This document shows positions 25,672-34,714 of a stretch of DNA of 64,000 bases, piece after piece. The stretch is taken from positions 1-64,000 of the forward strand of contig DASYPP010000109.1 of assembly GCA_036006525.1 (NCBI GenBank), given 5' to 3'. The stretch is from DASYPP01 sp036006525. Lineage in GTDB: Bacteria > Gemmatimonadota > Gemmatimonadetes > Gemmatimonadales > GWC2-71-9. The notes under the pieces were generated by a model. It was not told where the DNA came from and made no database searches. It was given only the letters and a program-made list of their open reading frames with translations. The position numbers and the translations under genes are program-made. Every line of letters starts with the position of its first letter. The first letter of the stretch is position 1.

Positions 25672-26718
25672 CTATCTCGCAGCGATCGCCCGGCCGTTCG
25701 CCTTGAGGGTCGTAATCCGCTGACGCACCAGCTCGACGACCTCCTGCGGCAGGGGCGCGTACTGCAGGTCTGCCGCCATCTTCTGAGCCTCCGGAGTGAT
25801 CATCCATTCCAGGAAGGTCTTCATGCTACGGGCCTTGGCCTCATCCTTCATGTCGGGATGAACCAGCAGCCAGGTAAAGGAGGAAATCGGGTAGGACTGG
25901 GCCCCGGGAGCGTTGGTGATCGATACCCGGAAGTCGGTGTTCGGGGTGAAATGGGCGCTGGCGGCGGCGGCGGTCACCGATGCCAGGCTGGGGTCAACCA
26001 CGCTGCCCGCCGCGTTCTTGACCAACCCATGCGGCAGGTTGTTCGCGATAGCGTAGATCAGCTCGACATAGCCCACCGCCCCTTCGGTCTGCTTGACCTG
26101 CTGGGTGACGCCTTCGTTGCCTTTTCCACCCAGTCCAACCGGCCAATTCACCGCCGTGGCGAACCCCACCTGGTTCTTCCAGGTCGGCGAGACCTTGGAC
26201 AGGTAATCGGTGAAGATGTAGCTGGTGCCGGAACCATCGGACCGGTGGACCACAATGATGTCCTGGTTCGGCAGCTGGACGCCCGGGTTGAGGGCAGTCA
26301 GCCGCGGATCATTCCACTTCTTGATGCTTCCCAGGAAGATGCCCGCGATGGTCACACCGTCGAACTTGATCTGCGTGGTTCCCAGCGAGGGCAGGTTGTA
26401 AGTGAGCACCACGGCGCCCATGACGGTCGGGATATGCAGCACGTGGCCGCCGACCGCGGTCATCTGATCCGTGGTCATCGGGCCATCGGTGGCCCCGAAG
26501 TCCACGGTCCCCTCGGTGAACTGGCGGATGCCGCCGCCGGACCCGATGGATTGATAGTTGATCTGGACGCCGGTCTTGGTGTGAAAGGCGTCAAACCACT
26601 TGGTATAGATCGGGTTCGGGAACGTCGCCCCGGCCCCGGTGAGATTCTGTGCGGCGAGCGTCCGGCCGGTCATGAGACCGGCCAGGACAGCTGCGCCGGC
26701 GAGAAGTCTGCGAATCAT
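25672..26718 (-). CDS. pstS: Phosphate-binding periplasmic protein PstS (secreted form)
   Basis: A 348-aa periplasmic phosphate-binding protein. It has a cleavable signal peptide (about 1-23, ending LAAQ) and then the family segments GAGATFPNPIY, SIGSGGGIRQFTEG with DFGATDGPM, HRSDGSGTSYIFTDYL and GGKGNEGVTQQV, which line the phosphate pocket. It lies 31 bp downstream of the porin gene, so outer- and inner-membrane phosphate steps are cotranscribed. A second, lipid-anchored PstS is encoded at 54950-56044. Confidence 0.97.
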   Translation of the reverse strand: MIRRLLAGAAVLAGLMTGRTLAAQNLTGAGATFPNPIYTKWFDAFHTKTGVQINYQSIGSGGGIRQFTEGTVDFGATDGPMTTDQMTAVGGHVLHIPTVMGAVVLTYNLPSLGTTQIKFDGVTIAGIFLGSIKKWNDPRLTALNPGVQLPNQDIIVVHRSDGSGTSYIFTDYLSKVSPTWKNQVGFATAVNWPVGLGGKGNEGVTQQVKQTEGAVGYVELIYAIANNLPHGLVKNAAGSVVDPSLASVTAAAASAHFTPNTDFRVSITNAPGAQSYPISSFTWLLVHPDMKDEAKARSMKTFLEWMITPEAQKMAADLQYAPLPQEVVELVRQRITTLKANGRAIAAR

Positions 26719-26749
26719 CGTGCACTCCCTCGAAAAGGATTTTCAGAGC

Positions 26750-27787
26750 CTAGAACTTGTACTCCAGCTGGAACAGTGCCTGCGACCGCGTCGAGTTGAA
26801 CGAATTCGCCGTGGTGCCGCCTTCCAGCGAGTTGTTGTCGATGTCCGCCAGGAGCCGCAGGTTGGGTGAATGAGCGTAGGATACGCCGGCGATGAACCGG
26901 GTCAGCTTGTCGTTGTCCACGTCCTTGTCATGATCGATCAGGTCCAGGCGGCCGATCAGGGCGAAGCGGGTATTCGGGATATTCAGCACTCCGAAAGCGC
27001 TGATCACGGTGCCTTTGACCAGGGGAACTGAAACGGCGGTATTGCTGTCTTTCACGGCCGCGAACTCGCCGGCCAGCGTGAGCAGCTTGGAGCGGTAGGA
27101 CAGCATGCCGAGGAACCGCTGGCGGTCGCCGCCGCCGGTGGGCTTGCCGGTCTGGGCATAGCCGGAGAGCCGAAGCCCGCCGACCCGGCCAGCGAAATCG
27201 GTCTCCATGAGCCGGAACGACGCGCGGGCCATGAAGTCCTTGCGCTGGTCGCCGGTGCCGCCGTTGTAGTTCTCGCCGTTGTAGACGCCGGCCGAGACGC
27301 TCACCCGCTCGAAGCCCCAGGATCCGTCCACCGCGGCGCCAAAGTCCGAGGACGACATGTACTTGTTGCGGTCCACGGCGATGGTCCCCTGCATCCGGTA
27401 GTCCCACAGCGTCTCTTCAAAGTCCACCCAGGGGGTCTGCATCTGGCCGAACTTGAGGGTGATGTGGCTGCTGTCGGGCGTGTAGGAGACGTAGCCGTAC
27501 TTGAGGCGATAGGTCAGCGAGCCGTCGGAGGTGCGGAAGATGTCCGCCGTGACCCGGCCCTTCACTCCGGCCGGCAGGGAGCCCAGCACGTTGATGTACG
27601 CCCGGGTGTCGTCGAAGCTGTTGAGATGCGAATCGGTAATGCTGTCCTTCTTGAGCTGGTACAGGAACTGGGTGTACACCACCCCGGTGACAGAGACGTT
27701 GGGATTCTGCGCGAAGGCAGGGTGGAATGTTCCGGCGATCAGGGCCAGAACAGAAACCAGGGCGAACCTTCTCACGACAAGACGCAT
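26750..27787 (-). CDS. Outer-membrane porin, probably phosphate-related (OprP/OprO-like)
   Basis: A 345-aa beta-barrel protein. It has a signal peptide (about 1-26, ending AFAQ), alternating beta-strand patterns throughout, and a C-terminal phenylalanine (LEYKF) as in outer-membrane barrels. The early VTADIFRTSDGSLTYRLKYGYV and KFGQMQTPWV regions resemble phosphate-selective porins of the OprO/OprP group. Its position immediately upstream of pstS, behind a Pho-box-like site, supports a role in letting phosphate through the outer membrane. Selectivity cannot be shown from sequence alone. Confidence 0.82.
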   Translation of the reverse strand: MRLVVRRFALVSVLALIAGTFHPAFAQNPNVSVTGVVYTQFLYQLKKDSITDSHLNSFDDTRAYINVLGSLPAGVKGRVTADIFRTSDGSLTYRLKYGYVSYTPDSSHITLKFGQMQTPWVDFEETLWDYRMQGTIAVDRNKYMSSSDFGAAVDGSWGFERVSVSAGVYNGENYNGGTGDQRKDFMARASFRLMETDFAGRVGGLRLSGYAQTGKPTGGGDRQRFLGMLSYRSKLLTLAGEFAAVKDSNTAVSVPLVKGTVISAFGVLNIPNTRFALIGRLDLIDHDKDVDNDKLTRFIAGVSYAHSPNLRLLADIDNNSLEGGTTANSFNSTRSQALFQLEYKF

Positions 27788-27867
27788 GACTCCCTCAGAT
27801 GAAGAGAATGGCGCCAGACTGCGGACGCCGATGGGTTGGTGATGGCGCTATAAACACGACCCCAAGC

Positions 27868-27907
27868 GTCACGAACCAACCCGAAATCGGTAACGATGAA
27901 GTAACGA
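27868..27907 (-). promoter_or_regulatory. Putative Pho box upstream of the porin-pstS operon
   Basis: On the minus strand the 7-mers TCGTTAC, TCGTTAC, TTCGGGT and TCGTGAC follow each other with 4-base spacers, all in 11-bp phase. Two are identical and the third is degenerate. It is 80 bp upstream of the porin start. The same half-site (YCGTKAC) appears upstream of pstC. Confidence 0.7.
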
Positions 27908-27927
27908 CGACGGATTGAGCCGTTCCG

Positions 27928-28296
27928 CTACCGATCGCTCTCCCTTTGAGAAGCAAAGGGATCTTCGAAGATTTCCTCCCCGGTCGAGAGGAACTCCTGC
28001 AGCGGATGGCTGCGAAGCTTCAGCACCAGGTCTTCCGCCATCCCGGTCAGCCGGATCCGGGTGCCGATGGTCTGCTGAATATTCCGGCACAGCAGCCAGA
28101 GCAGGGCCGCGCCCACCGGGTCCAGGGCGGTCACCCGGTCGCAACGGATGCGGAGCGCTCCCGGCCCGACGACCAGGCGTCCGAGGTCGGCCCGGAGCTG
28201 ATCAACGCCCGCGCTGTCAATGGCCTGGCGCAGCTCGAAACCGGTTGGGGAGGCGGTGCGACCTTCGCCTTCGAATGCTGGAGAGAGACTCGTCAT
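27928..28296 (-). CDS. STAS-like domain protein in the pho cluster
   Basis: A protein of about 122 aa with features of a STAS/anti-anti-sigma type fold: a LRADLGRLVVGPGALRIRCDRV strand-helix unit, LDPVGAALLWLLCRN in the place of the helix after the usual phosphorylation site, and IRLTGMAEDLVLKLRSHPL near the end. The usual phosphorylatable serine is not obvious. The start is uncertain: I chose the internal ATG, and a GTG nine codons upstream is possible. It sits between phoR and the porin gene, so a role in phosphate signalling is plausible but unproved. Confidence 0.6.
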   Translation of the reverse strand: MTSLSPAFEGEGRTASPTGFELRQAIDSAGVDQLRADLGRLVVGPGALRIRCDRVTALDPVGAALLWLLCRNIQQTIGTRIRLTGMAEDLVLKLRSHPLQEFLSTGEEIFEDPFASQRESDR

Positions 28297-28318
28297 GTTG
28301 GGAAATACGCCTGGGCAG

Positions 28319-28347
28319 GGCACGACAGTGTGAACAACGTGTAACAG
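28319..28347 (-). promoter_or_regulatory. Weaker Pho-box-like site upstream of the STAS gene
   Basis: On the minus strand the 7-mers CTGTTAC, TGTTCAC and TCGTGCC are separated by 4 bases each, again in 11-bp phase. The match to the other two sites is looser. It is just after the phoR stop and about 23 bp before the chosen start of the STAS-like gene. Confidence 0.4.
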
Positions 28348-28350
28348 TTC

Positions 28351-30111
28351 TCATGTCATGACGGGAGGGCCTCCCTGGATTCGGGGTTCTCCCACTCCGC
28401 TGTTCTCGACCATCGGGAACCAGGCGAACACCGTGGTGCCTTTGCCCCGCTCGCTTTCGGCCCACACTCGCCCGTCGTGGGCTTCCACCAGGTGCTTCAC
28501 GATCGCGAGACCCAGTCCGGTACCGCCTTCGTCCCGGGCCCGCGACGGGTCGGCCCGGTAGAACCGCTCGAAAATCCGGGGCAGGTGCTCGAGGGCGATC
28601 CCCTTGCCCATGTCGCTCACCGAAATCACGATGCCGCCATCGGCCGGCCGAGCCACGCACTTGACCATGCTCCCGTCCGGCGCGTAGCGCAGGGCATTGT
28701 CAAACAGGTTGGTAAGAATCTGCCGCACCGCGTCGGGGTCGGCCTGGACCGACTCCGCGCCCGGCGCCACCTCGACGGCGAAGCGCACCCGTTGCCGGGC
28801 CGCCGGGTCGCCAACCGCCGCCGCCACTTCGCGGGCCACGGCGCCGATGTCCACCGGCTCGACCCGGGGCTGCCAGCGCCCCGATTCGATCCGCGACAGG
28901 TCGAGCAGGCTATCCACCAGCCGCTGCATCCGGCGGGCATTGCTCAGGATGACCTGGAGAAACTGGGCGCTGGTGTCCGGGTCGGGATGCTCGGTGGTCA
29001 ACGTCTCGGCATAGCCGGAGATCGAAGTGAGCGGTGTCTTGAGTTCATGCGACACGTTGGCGACGAAGTCGCGGCGGACCAGCTCCAGCCGCCTCATCTC
29101 GGTCATGTCGAGCAGAACCAGCACCACGCCGTCATTGGGCAGCGGGCGCGCGTTCACCACCAGGTTGCTGCCATCCAGTTCGATCTCGGCGCCGTTGACC
29201 GCGTTGCCGGCCAGCACCGCGCTCACCACTTCGCGGGCCGCCTTGCTGCGGAAGAGGTGCAGCAGGTCGGGCATCGGGGCGTCCGCGTCGTACCCCAGGA
29301 GCTGGCGCGCCGCCTGGTTCGCGGTGATGATCCGGCCCCGCTGGTCGGCGCCGATCACGCCCTCGACCATCGATTCGACCAGCGCGCCGATTTCCGCCTG
29401 CTCCCGCCGCAGCGCCTCGAATCGTTCCTGCAGCGTGAGATTCATTTCCCGGAGCGCCCGCACCAGGGCGTCGATGTCAGGGATGCCGGAACGGGGGAAC
29501 CGGGGAACGTTGCCGGCGGAAATGGCGCGGGCCGCGCCCGCGATCTGGGTGAGCGGCTGGGCGATGGAGCGCCCGGCGACAAAGGCGAGGGCGGAACCGA
29601 GCAGGATCGCCAGGATCGCCGCGGCCAGGACCGCGCGCTGGGCGCGGTGCACCGGCAGGTTCACCTGGTCGAGATCGGCCGCCACCCGGACGACTCCGGG
29701 ACCGCCGGGAACCGCGACGTACAGTAGCTGGTGGCCCACCGTGGCGCTGCTTCGCTCGGAACGCCCGGTCTTTCCGGTGAGAGCCGCCCGGACCTCGGGC
29801 CGTCCCGCATGATTCTCCAGGCTGGGAAGCTGCTCCGCCGGAACGTCGCTGTCGGCCCGGACCCGCCCGGACCGGTCGATCACCGTGATGCGATGGCCGT
29901 TCTGCCGGGTGAGCTCATGGACCGCCAGGTTCCACAGCAGGCTGTCCGCCGGGAGCGCCTCCCGGATCAACAGCGCTTCGCGCTCCAGCGCCGCGGCGAA
30001 ATCATCCTCGAGGTCGTGGCGCAGCGACACCTCGGAAACGATGACCAGCACGCTGATGGTGACGAGCAGGATCGCCACCGTGCCGGCCACCATCCGTCCC
30101 GCAAATCTCAT
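28351..30111 (-). CDS. phoR: Phosphate sensor histidine kinase PhoR
   Basis: A 586-aa membrane histidine kinase. It has a first transmembrane helix (about 8-28), a periplasmic sensor region of about 130 residues, a second helix (about 160-182), a HAMP-like linker, a PAS domain (about 255-350), a HisKA domain with FVANVSHELKTPL (phosphorylated His), and an ATPase domain with NLFDNALRYAP, DMGKGI and GTGLGLAIVKHLV. This is the PhoR layout, and the gene overlaps phoB by four bases. It senses phosphate status through PstSCAB and PhoU and phosphorylates PhoB. Confidence 0.95.
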   Translation of the reverse strand: MRFAGRMVAGTVAILLVTISVLVIVSEVSLRHDLEDDFAAALEREALLIREALPADSLLWNLAVHELTRQNGHRITVIDRSGRVRADSDVPAEQLPSLENHAGRPEVRAALTGKTGRSERSSATVGHQLLYVAVPGGPGVVRVAADLDQVNLPVHRAQRAVLAAAILAILLGSALAFVAGRSIAQPLTQIAGAARAISAGNVPRFPRSGIPDIDALVRALREMNLTLQERFEALRREQAEIGALVESMVEGVIGADQRGRIITANQAARQLLGYDADAPMPDLLHLFRSKAAREVVSAVLAGNAVNGAEIELDGSNLVVNARPLPNDGVVLVLLDMTEMRRLELVRRDFVANVSHELKTPLTSISGYAETLTTEHPDPDTSAQFLQVILSNARRMQRLVDSLLDLSRIESGRWQPRVEPVDIGAVAREVAAAVGDPAARQRVRFAVEVAPGAESVQADPDAVRQILTNLFDNALRYAPDGSMVKCVARPADGGIVISVSDMGKGIALEHLPRIFERFYRADPSRARDEGGTGLGLAIVKHLVEAHDGRVWAESERGKGTTVFAWFPMVENSGVGEPRIQGGPPVMT

Positions 30112-30815
30112 CGCGCCGGAGTCCCCCGCTCCCCGCCCCGGAAGCGATAGCCGAATCCCCGCACCGTTTCGATCATCGATCCGGCGTCGCCCAGCTTGGC
30201 CCGGAGTCGCTGGACGTGCATGTCCACTGTCCGGGTCTGGATGTCGGGCTGGGCCTCCCAGACCGTTTCCAGCAACTGGGGCCGGGACTGGACCCGTCCC
30301 CGGCGTTCCAGCAGGGTCAGCAGCAGCTTGTACTCGGTCGCCGTGAGCTCCAGCTCCTGGCCGTGGACGGTGGCCCGGTGCGACGAGCGATCGATGATGA
30401 TGGGGCCCGCGGTGATGGTGGAGCCGGAGGCCACCGCCGGCGCGCCGAGCCGGCGGAGCAGGGCATTGACCCGGAGCGCCAGCTCCGGGGGAGAGAACGG
30501 CTTCACGAGATAGTCGTCGGCGCCCAGGGAAAGGCCCCGGATCCGGTCGGCCTCGTCGCGCCGGGCGGTCAGCAGGATCACGCCGACGTCCCTGGTTTCC
30601 TCCCGCCGCCGCATTTCGGCCAGGACGTCATAGCCCGACACGCCCGGCAGCATCACGTCGAGGATGACGACATCGGGGCGTTCCTCCCGCGCCGCCTTCA
30701 GGGCGTCGGGCCCATTGGCCGCGGTGGACACCCGGTAGCCCGCCTTGGCGAGGTGGTAGGCCACCAGCGCCGTGATATCCGGTTCATCATCGACCACGAG
30801 AATGCGGTGGGTCAT
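30108..30815 (-). CDS. phoB: Phosphate regulon response regulator PhoB
   Basis: A 235-aa OmpR/PhoB-type regulator. The receiver domain (about 1-120) has DDEPD, the phosphoacceptor Asp in VVILDVMLPGVSG, and LVKPFSPPEL with the conserved lysine. The C-terminal winged helix (about 135-230) carries ELELTATEYKLLLTLLERRG and TRTVDMHVQRLRAKLGD. A GAGGAG ribosome-binding site overlaps the end of the preceding ArsR-type gene, so it is cotranscribed with it. It would bind the 11-bp-phased sites found in this cluster. Confidence 0.96.
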   Translation of the reverse strand: MTHRILVVDDEPDITALVAYHLAKAGYRVSTAANGPDALKAAREERPDVVILDVMLPGVSGYDVLAEMRRREETRDVGVILLTARRDEADRIRGLSLGADDYLVKPFSPPELALRVNALLRRLGAPAVASGSTITAGPIIIDRSSHRATVHGQELELTATEYKLLLTLLERRGRVQSRPQLLETVWEAQPDIQTRTVDMHVQRLRAKLGDAGSMIETVRGFGYRFRGGERGTPAR

Positions 30816-31190
30816 TTACTCCTCAGCATCACTGGAGGCGTCGACTCTGAGTCGGGTATGTGAACGGCTGCGATCCGAGGCCCGGTGCCGCTCGCCCCGC
30901 ATGACTTCATCATGCGCGAGCGCATCGAGCACGGCGGTGAGCAAGCGGCCCCTGGGATCGGCGCCGCGGCGCAGCCGGTAAAGCACGAACTGGGAAATCG
31001 GCGTGTCCCGCACCACGTTGGCGCTGCGCAGCACCTTGAGATGGCGGGAGACGGTCGGCTGCGGCAGGTCCAGCACGTTCTGCAGGTCGGATACGAACAG
31101 GGGCGCCGCCGCCAGGCAGTTCAGAATCCGGAGCCGGGTGGGCTCCGCGATGGTGAGCAGCAGGTCGGTGTTGCTGAGCCCGGTGGACAT
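30816..31190 (-). CDS. ArsR-family transcriptional regulator
   Basis: A 124-aa winged-helix regulator. The fold is recognisable from LTIAEPTRLRILNCLAAAP, VSDLQNVLDL and the recognition helix PQPTVSRHLKVLRSANVV, followed by a wing (SQFVLYRL). No obvious Cys-rich metal-sensing motif is present, so the signal is unknown. It directly abuts phoB on the same strand, and may set or modulate expression of the phosphate two-component system. That link is inferred from position only. Confidence 0.88.
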   Translation of the reverse strand: MSTGLSNTDLLLTIAEPTRLRILNCLAAAPLFVSDLQNVLDLPQPTVSRHLKVLRSANVVRDTPISQFVLYRLRRGADPRGRLLTAVLDALAHDEVMRGERHRASDRSRSHTRLRVDASSDAEE

Positions 31191-31240
31191 ATGCGGCTAA
31201 ACGAATAGACTAGCAGCCCGATGGACGCAAGTCCAAACAG

Positions 31241-31340
31241 GTGGGTCGGTGGGTACGTGGGTCGGTGGGTATGTGGGTAGGTGGGGCAGACAATGGGATG
31301 AACCAGGTTGCCCACTTACCCACTTGCCCACTTACCCACG
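31241..31340. repeat. GTGGGTNN inverted array upstream of the nucleotidase gene
   Basis: The left arm (31241-31287) has six 8-bp units GTGGGTNN (CG, AC, CG, AT, AG, then GTGGGGCA). The right arm (about 31308-31340) carries CCCACTTA-type units that pair with it. The right arm ends about 12 bases before the likely start codon of the 5'-nucleotidase gene. It lies between divergent arsR-phoB and the nucleoside operon. Confidence 0.85.
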
Positions 31341-31352
31341 TTACTTTTCAGC

Positions 31353-34300
31353 ATGCTCCTCGCCCTCCTGCTGGCTCTTGGCACGCAGGCTCCCGACACA
31401 ACCCACCTGGTCATCGTGTCCACGACCGACGTGCACGGGCACGCCACGGAGTGGAACTACCTGACTGACGCGCCGTACCCCGGCGGACTGGCCCGCGCCG
31501 CCACGGTGGTGGACTCACTGCGCCGCCAGTATCCGGGACAGGTGATCCTGGTGGACGCGGGGGACATTATTGAAGGCGAGCCGTTCGCGGCCTACTTCGC
31601 CCGCGAGGCCCCCCGGGATCCCCACCCGATTTTCGATGTCATGGCCGCCATGGGTTACGACGCGGCAACGCCTGGCAACCACGACTTCAACTACGGAGTT
31701 CCCTTCCTGTTCCGGTCGCTGCGCTCGGCCGGGTTTCCCTATGTCAGCGGAAACATCTACACCCTCCCGGTCGATACCCTCGCCTTGCCCGGGTTCGTCG
31801 TGGTGCAGCGCGGCGGCGTGCGGGTCGGGATCACCGGCTTTACCACGCCGGGCGTGATGCTCTGGGACCGGGATAACGTGGCGCAGAAGAGCCGAGTTGC
31901 CCGGATTGCCACGGCGGCGCCGGCGATCCTGCGCCGGCTCGCCGCCGCCTCCGACTTCAGCATTGTCCTGGCCCACTCCGGGCTGGACGGGGCCAGCTCC
32001 TACGATACCGCCGGGGTCGGGCCGGAGAATGTGGCGGCCGGCTTCGCGGCCTTCGAAAACAAGCCCAACCTGGTCATCGTCGGGCATACCCATCGCGAGT
32101 TCGCCGACTCGGTGATTAACGGCGTGCACTTCGTACAGCCGAAGCCGGGCGCCCAGAGCGTCTCGGTCGTCCACGTGACGCTGGAACGAAACGGCGAGGG
32201 CTGGCGGGTGCGGCGGATCCGGGGAGAACTGATCCAGCTGGCGCGAGTCACTCCATCGGTGGCGATCACCCGCCGGCTGGCGACCGCCCACGAAGCCGTG
32301 CGCCGCTGGGCGACGGCGCCGCTCGCCAGCGCCAGCCAGGCGATGCCGGCGTTGACCGCCCGGGTCGAGCCTACGGCGATCATCAACTACCTCAACGAAC
32401 TGCAGCGGCGCAAAGCGGGCACCGATCTCTCGGCCACCGCCGTCTTCGATCCGAATGCCGGGTTGCCCGCCGGTGACTTTACCCTGGCGCGGGTGACGGC
32501 GCTCTATCCCTATGAGAACACGCTGGTAGGCATCCGCATCACCGGGGTCCAGCTCAAGGCATTCCTGGAACAGAGCGCTCGCTACTTCAACCTGGATGGC
32601 GCCGGGAAGGTATCGTTGAACGACAGCATCGCCGGATACAATTACGACGTGGTGGGCGGGGCCGAGTATGCCATCGATCTCCGGCTCCCGGTCGGAGACC
32701 GGATCCGGGGACTGTCGGTGCGTGGCCGGCCGGTCGAGCCGGGGGATCAATTCACCATTGCGCTCAACAGCTACCGGGCTGCCGGCGGAGGCGGATACGC
32801 CATGCTCGCCGGGTCGCCGGTGGTGTACAATCGCGGCGAAAACATCCGCGAGCTCATCGTGACCGACCTAAGGGCGCGCAGCATGCTTCGGGCGGAGGAT
32901 TTCGCCACCCAGAACTGGCGGATCCTGCCGGATGAAGCTGCCCGGGCCGCGCGACGCCTCTTCACGCCGACGCCGGAACCGCCCCGTGCGATGCCGCCGC
33001 GGGACACCATCCTGCTCCGGATTTTCGCGATCACCGATCTGCACGGGGCGCTCGAAGCGAAGGTCCAGAGCTGGTCCGGGGACCGGCCGGTCGGCGGCAT
33101 GCCGGCGCTCAAGCGTTTGATGGATAGCCTCACCACCCAGTGCGGGTGTGCCGATCTCCGGCTCGACAGCGGTGACGAAATGCAGGGGACCCTCGCCTCC
33201 AACCTGGAATACGGCCGCTCCACGGTCAGCGCGATGAACCGGCTGGGGATCGACGCGGCCGCGGTGGGCAACCATGACTTCGACTGGTCGGTGGATACCC
33301 TGCTCCGGCGCATGGCCGATGCCCGGTATCCCTGGCTGGTGGCGAACCTGGTGGACTCCGCCACCGGGGCCCGCCCCGATTGGGCGGTGCCCTACAAGGT
33401 GCTGCAGGCGGGGCGCCTTCGGGTCGGCGTTATCGGCTACATCACACCGGAGACCAAGGAGATCGTTCGCGGCGACCTTCTCGCCGGGCTCCGGTTCGAA
33501 GGCCCGGCCAGCCTGGTCCAGCCGCTGCAGGCGCTCCGGGCGGAGCATCCCGACCTGGTCATTCTCCTGGCCCACGAAGGCGCCAGCTGCGAGCAGGGGG
33601 CGGATGGCGGATGCAGTGGGCCGATCCTGGATCTGGCCCGGAACCTGGACAGCACGTCGGTGGACCTGATTCTGGCGGGTCACTCGCACCGGCTGGCCAA
33701 CACCCGGGTCAACGGGATCCCGATCCTCGAGGCGGCCAGCAGTGGCACCGCGGTCGCCCTGGTGGACGTGGTGAAGACGCTGGTGGGCTCGCGCGAGTTC
33801 AGGACTCGAATGATCACGCCCTACGCGGACAGCATCGGGGCGGATACCGGCATGGCCAGACTGATCGCTCAGTCCAGGCGGGGCACCGACTCGCTGGCCA
33901 ACCGGGTTATCGCCAGCCTGAAGGTTCCCATGAACCGGCAGGGCGACCAGTATCCGCTGGGCAATCTCTTCGCCGACGCTGAACGGAACGCGCTCCGGAG
34001 CGATTTCGCGCTCATGAACAACGGCGGCATCCGGGCCGGGTTGCCGGCTGGTCCGGTCAATTATTCCCAGGTCTTCGAAGTAGCCCCGCTCGACAACAAC
34101 CTGGTCCGGATCCGGATTACGGGGAGCCAGATGAAAGCCGTGCTGGAGCATGTCCTCGAAGGCGGGACTCCATCCGCCCACGTCGCCGGACTTCGGGTCA
34201 CCTATGATGCGAGCCGTCCTGTCGGTCGCCGAGTCCGCGAAGCCCTGCTGCTGAACGGTAAGCGGATGGAAGACCGCGCCACTTACACCCTCGCCATCAA

Positions 34301-34460
34301 CGATTTCCTGGCCGGCGGCAAGAGCGGGTACACCACGCTTCCGGCGCTTCCCCAGGAAGCCTCGGGGATCGCCGCCCTCGATGCGTTGATCACCTACCTT
34401 CGGCGGTTGCCGCAGCCGGTCGCCCCGCCTGAAGATGTCCGTTTCGTCTCCGGACACTGA
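31353..34460 (+). CDS. Double 5'-nucleotidase / cyclic phosphodiesterase, tandem fusion
   Basis: A 1035-aa exported enzyme made of two complete 5'-nucleotidase-like units, about twice the family's usual length. I start at MLLALLLALG, a signal-like N-terminus just after the repeat. A longer frame translates the repeat itself. Copy 1 shows TTDVHGHA, VDAGDIIEG, GNHDFNYG and IVGHTHREF. Copy 2 (from about residue 550) shows ITDLHGALE, DSGDEMQG, GNHDFDWS and LAGHSHRLAN, then the substrate domain NNGGIRAG. The C-terminal domain of copy 1 lacks that NGGIR motif, so only one unit may use ordinary nucleotides. It likely feeds nucleosides and phosphate to the downstream genes. Confidence 0.92.
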   Translation: MLLALLLALGTQAPDTTHLVIVSTTDVHGHATEWNYLTDAPYPGGLARAATVVDSLRRQYPGQVILVDAGDIIEGEPFAAYFAREAPRDPHPIFDVMAAMGYDAATPGNHDFNYGVPFLFRSLRSAGFPYVSGNIYTLPVDTLALPGFVVVQRGGVRVGITGFTTPGVMLWDRDNVAQKSRVARIATAAPAILRRLAAASDFSIVLAHSGLDGASSYDTAGVGPENVAAGFAAFENKPNLVIVGHTHREFADSVINGVHFVQPKPGAQSVSVVHVTLERNGEGWRVRRIRGELIQLARVTPSVAITRRLATAHEAVRRWATAPLASASQAMPALTARVEPTAIINYLNELQRRKAGTDLSATAVFDPNAGLPAGDFTLARVTALYPYENTLVGIRITGVQLKAFLEQSARYFNLDGAGKVSLNDSIAGYNYDVVGGAEYAIDLRLPVGDRIRGLSVRGRPVEPGDQFTIALNSYRAAGGGGYAMLAGSPVVYNRGENIRELIVTDLRARSMLRAEDFATQNWRILPDEAARAARRLFTPTPEPPRAMPPRDTILLRIFAITDLHGALEAKVQSWSGDRPVGGMPALKRLMDSLTTQCGCADLRLDSGDEMQGTLASNLEYGRSTVSAMNRLGIDAAAVGNHDFDWSVDTLLRRMADARYPWLVANLVDSATGARPDWAVPYKVLQAGRLRVGVIGYITPETKEIVRGDLLAGLRFEGPASLVQPLQALRAEHPDLVILLAHEGASCEQGADGGCSGPILDLARNLDSTSVDLILAGHSHRLANTRVNGIPILEAASSGTAVALVDVVKTLVGSREFRTRMITPYADSIGADTGMARLIAQSRRGTDSLANRVIASLKVPMNRQGDQYPLGNLFADAERNALRSDFALMNNGGIRAGLPAGPVNYSQVFEVAPLDNNLVRIRITGSQMKAVLEHVLEGGTPSAHVAGLRVTYDASRPVGRRVREALLLNGKRMEDRATYTLAINDFLAGGKSGYTTLPALPQEASGIAALDALITYLRRLPQPVAPPEDVRFVSGH

Positions 34461-34480
34461 CCCGGAACTCCGTTCGATCC

Positions 34481-34714
34481 ATGCGGATCTTTATCAACGA
34501 CCGGCCCTTCGATGCGAGTGACGGCGCCGATGTCGGGGGCGCCGTGATCGCCGGAAACCCCGACCTGGCGCCCCGGCTGGCCGATGGCAGCGCTTACGTC
34601 ACCGACGGCCGGGGCATTCGCGTGGCGCTGGACAGCCCGCTTGCCGCGGGTTCCATCCTGCGCGTGGTCCTCAGTGCCCGCCGACAGGACCCGGTCGCCG
34701 ATGTTGACCCGTGA
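34481..34714 (+). CDS. Small ThiS/ubiquitin-like protein, function unknown
   Basis: A 77-aa protein beginning MRIFINDRPFDA with a beta-grasp-like pattern (DGRGIRVALDSPLAAGSILRVVLSA). It lacks the C-terminal Gly-Gly needed for ThiS or MoaD chemistry, so a sulfur-carrier role is unlikely. It lies 20 bp after the nucleotidase gene and its last 14 bases overlap the adenosine deaminase start, so it is translated as part of the salvage operon. Confidence 0.6.
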   Translation: MRIFINDRPFDASDGADVGGAVIAGNPDLAPRLADGSAYVTDGRGIRVALDSPLAAGSILRVVLSARRQDPVADVDP

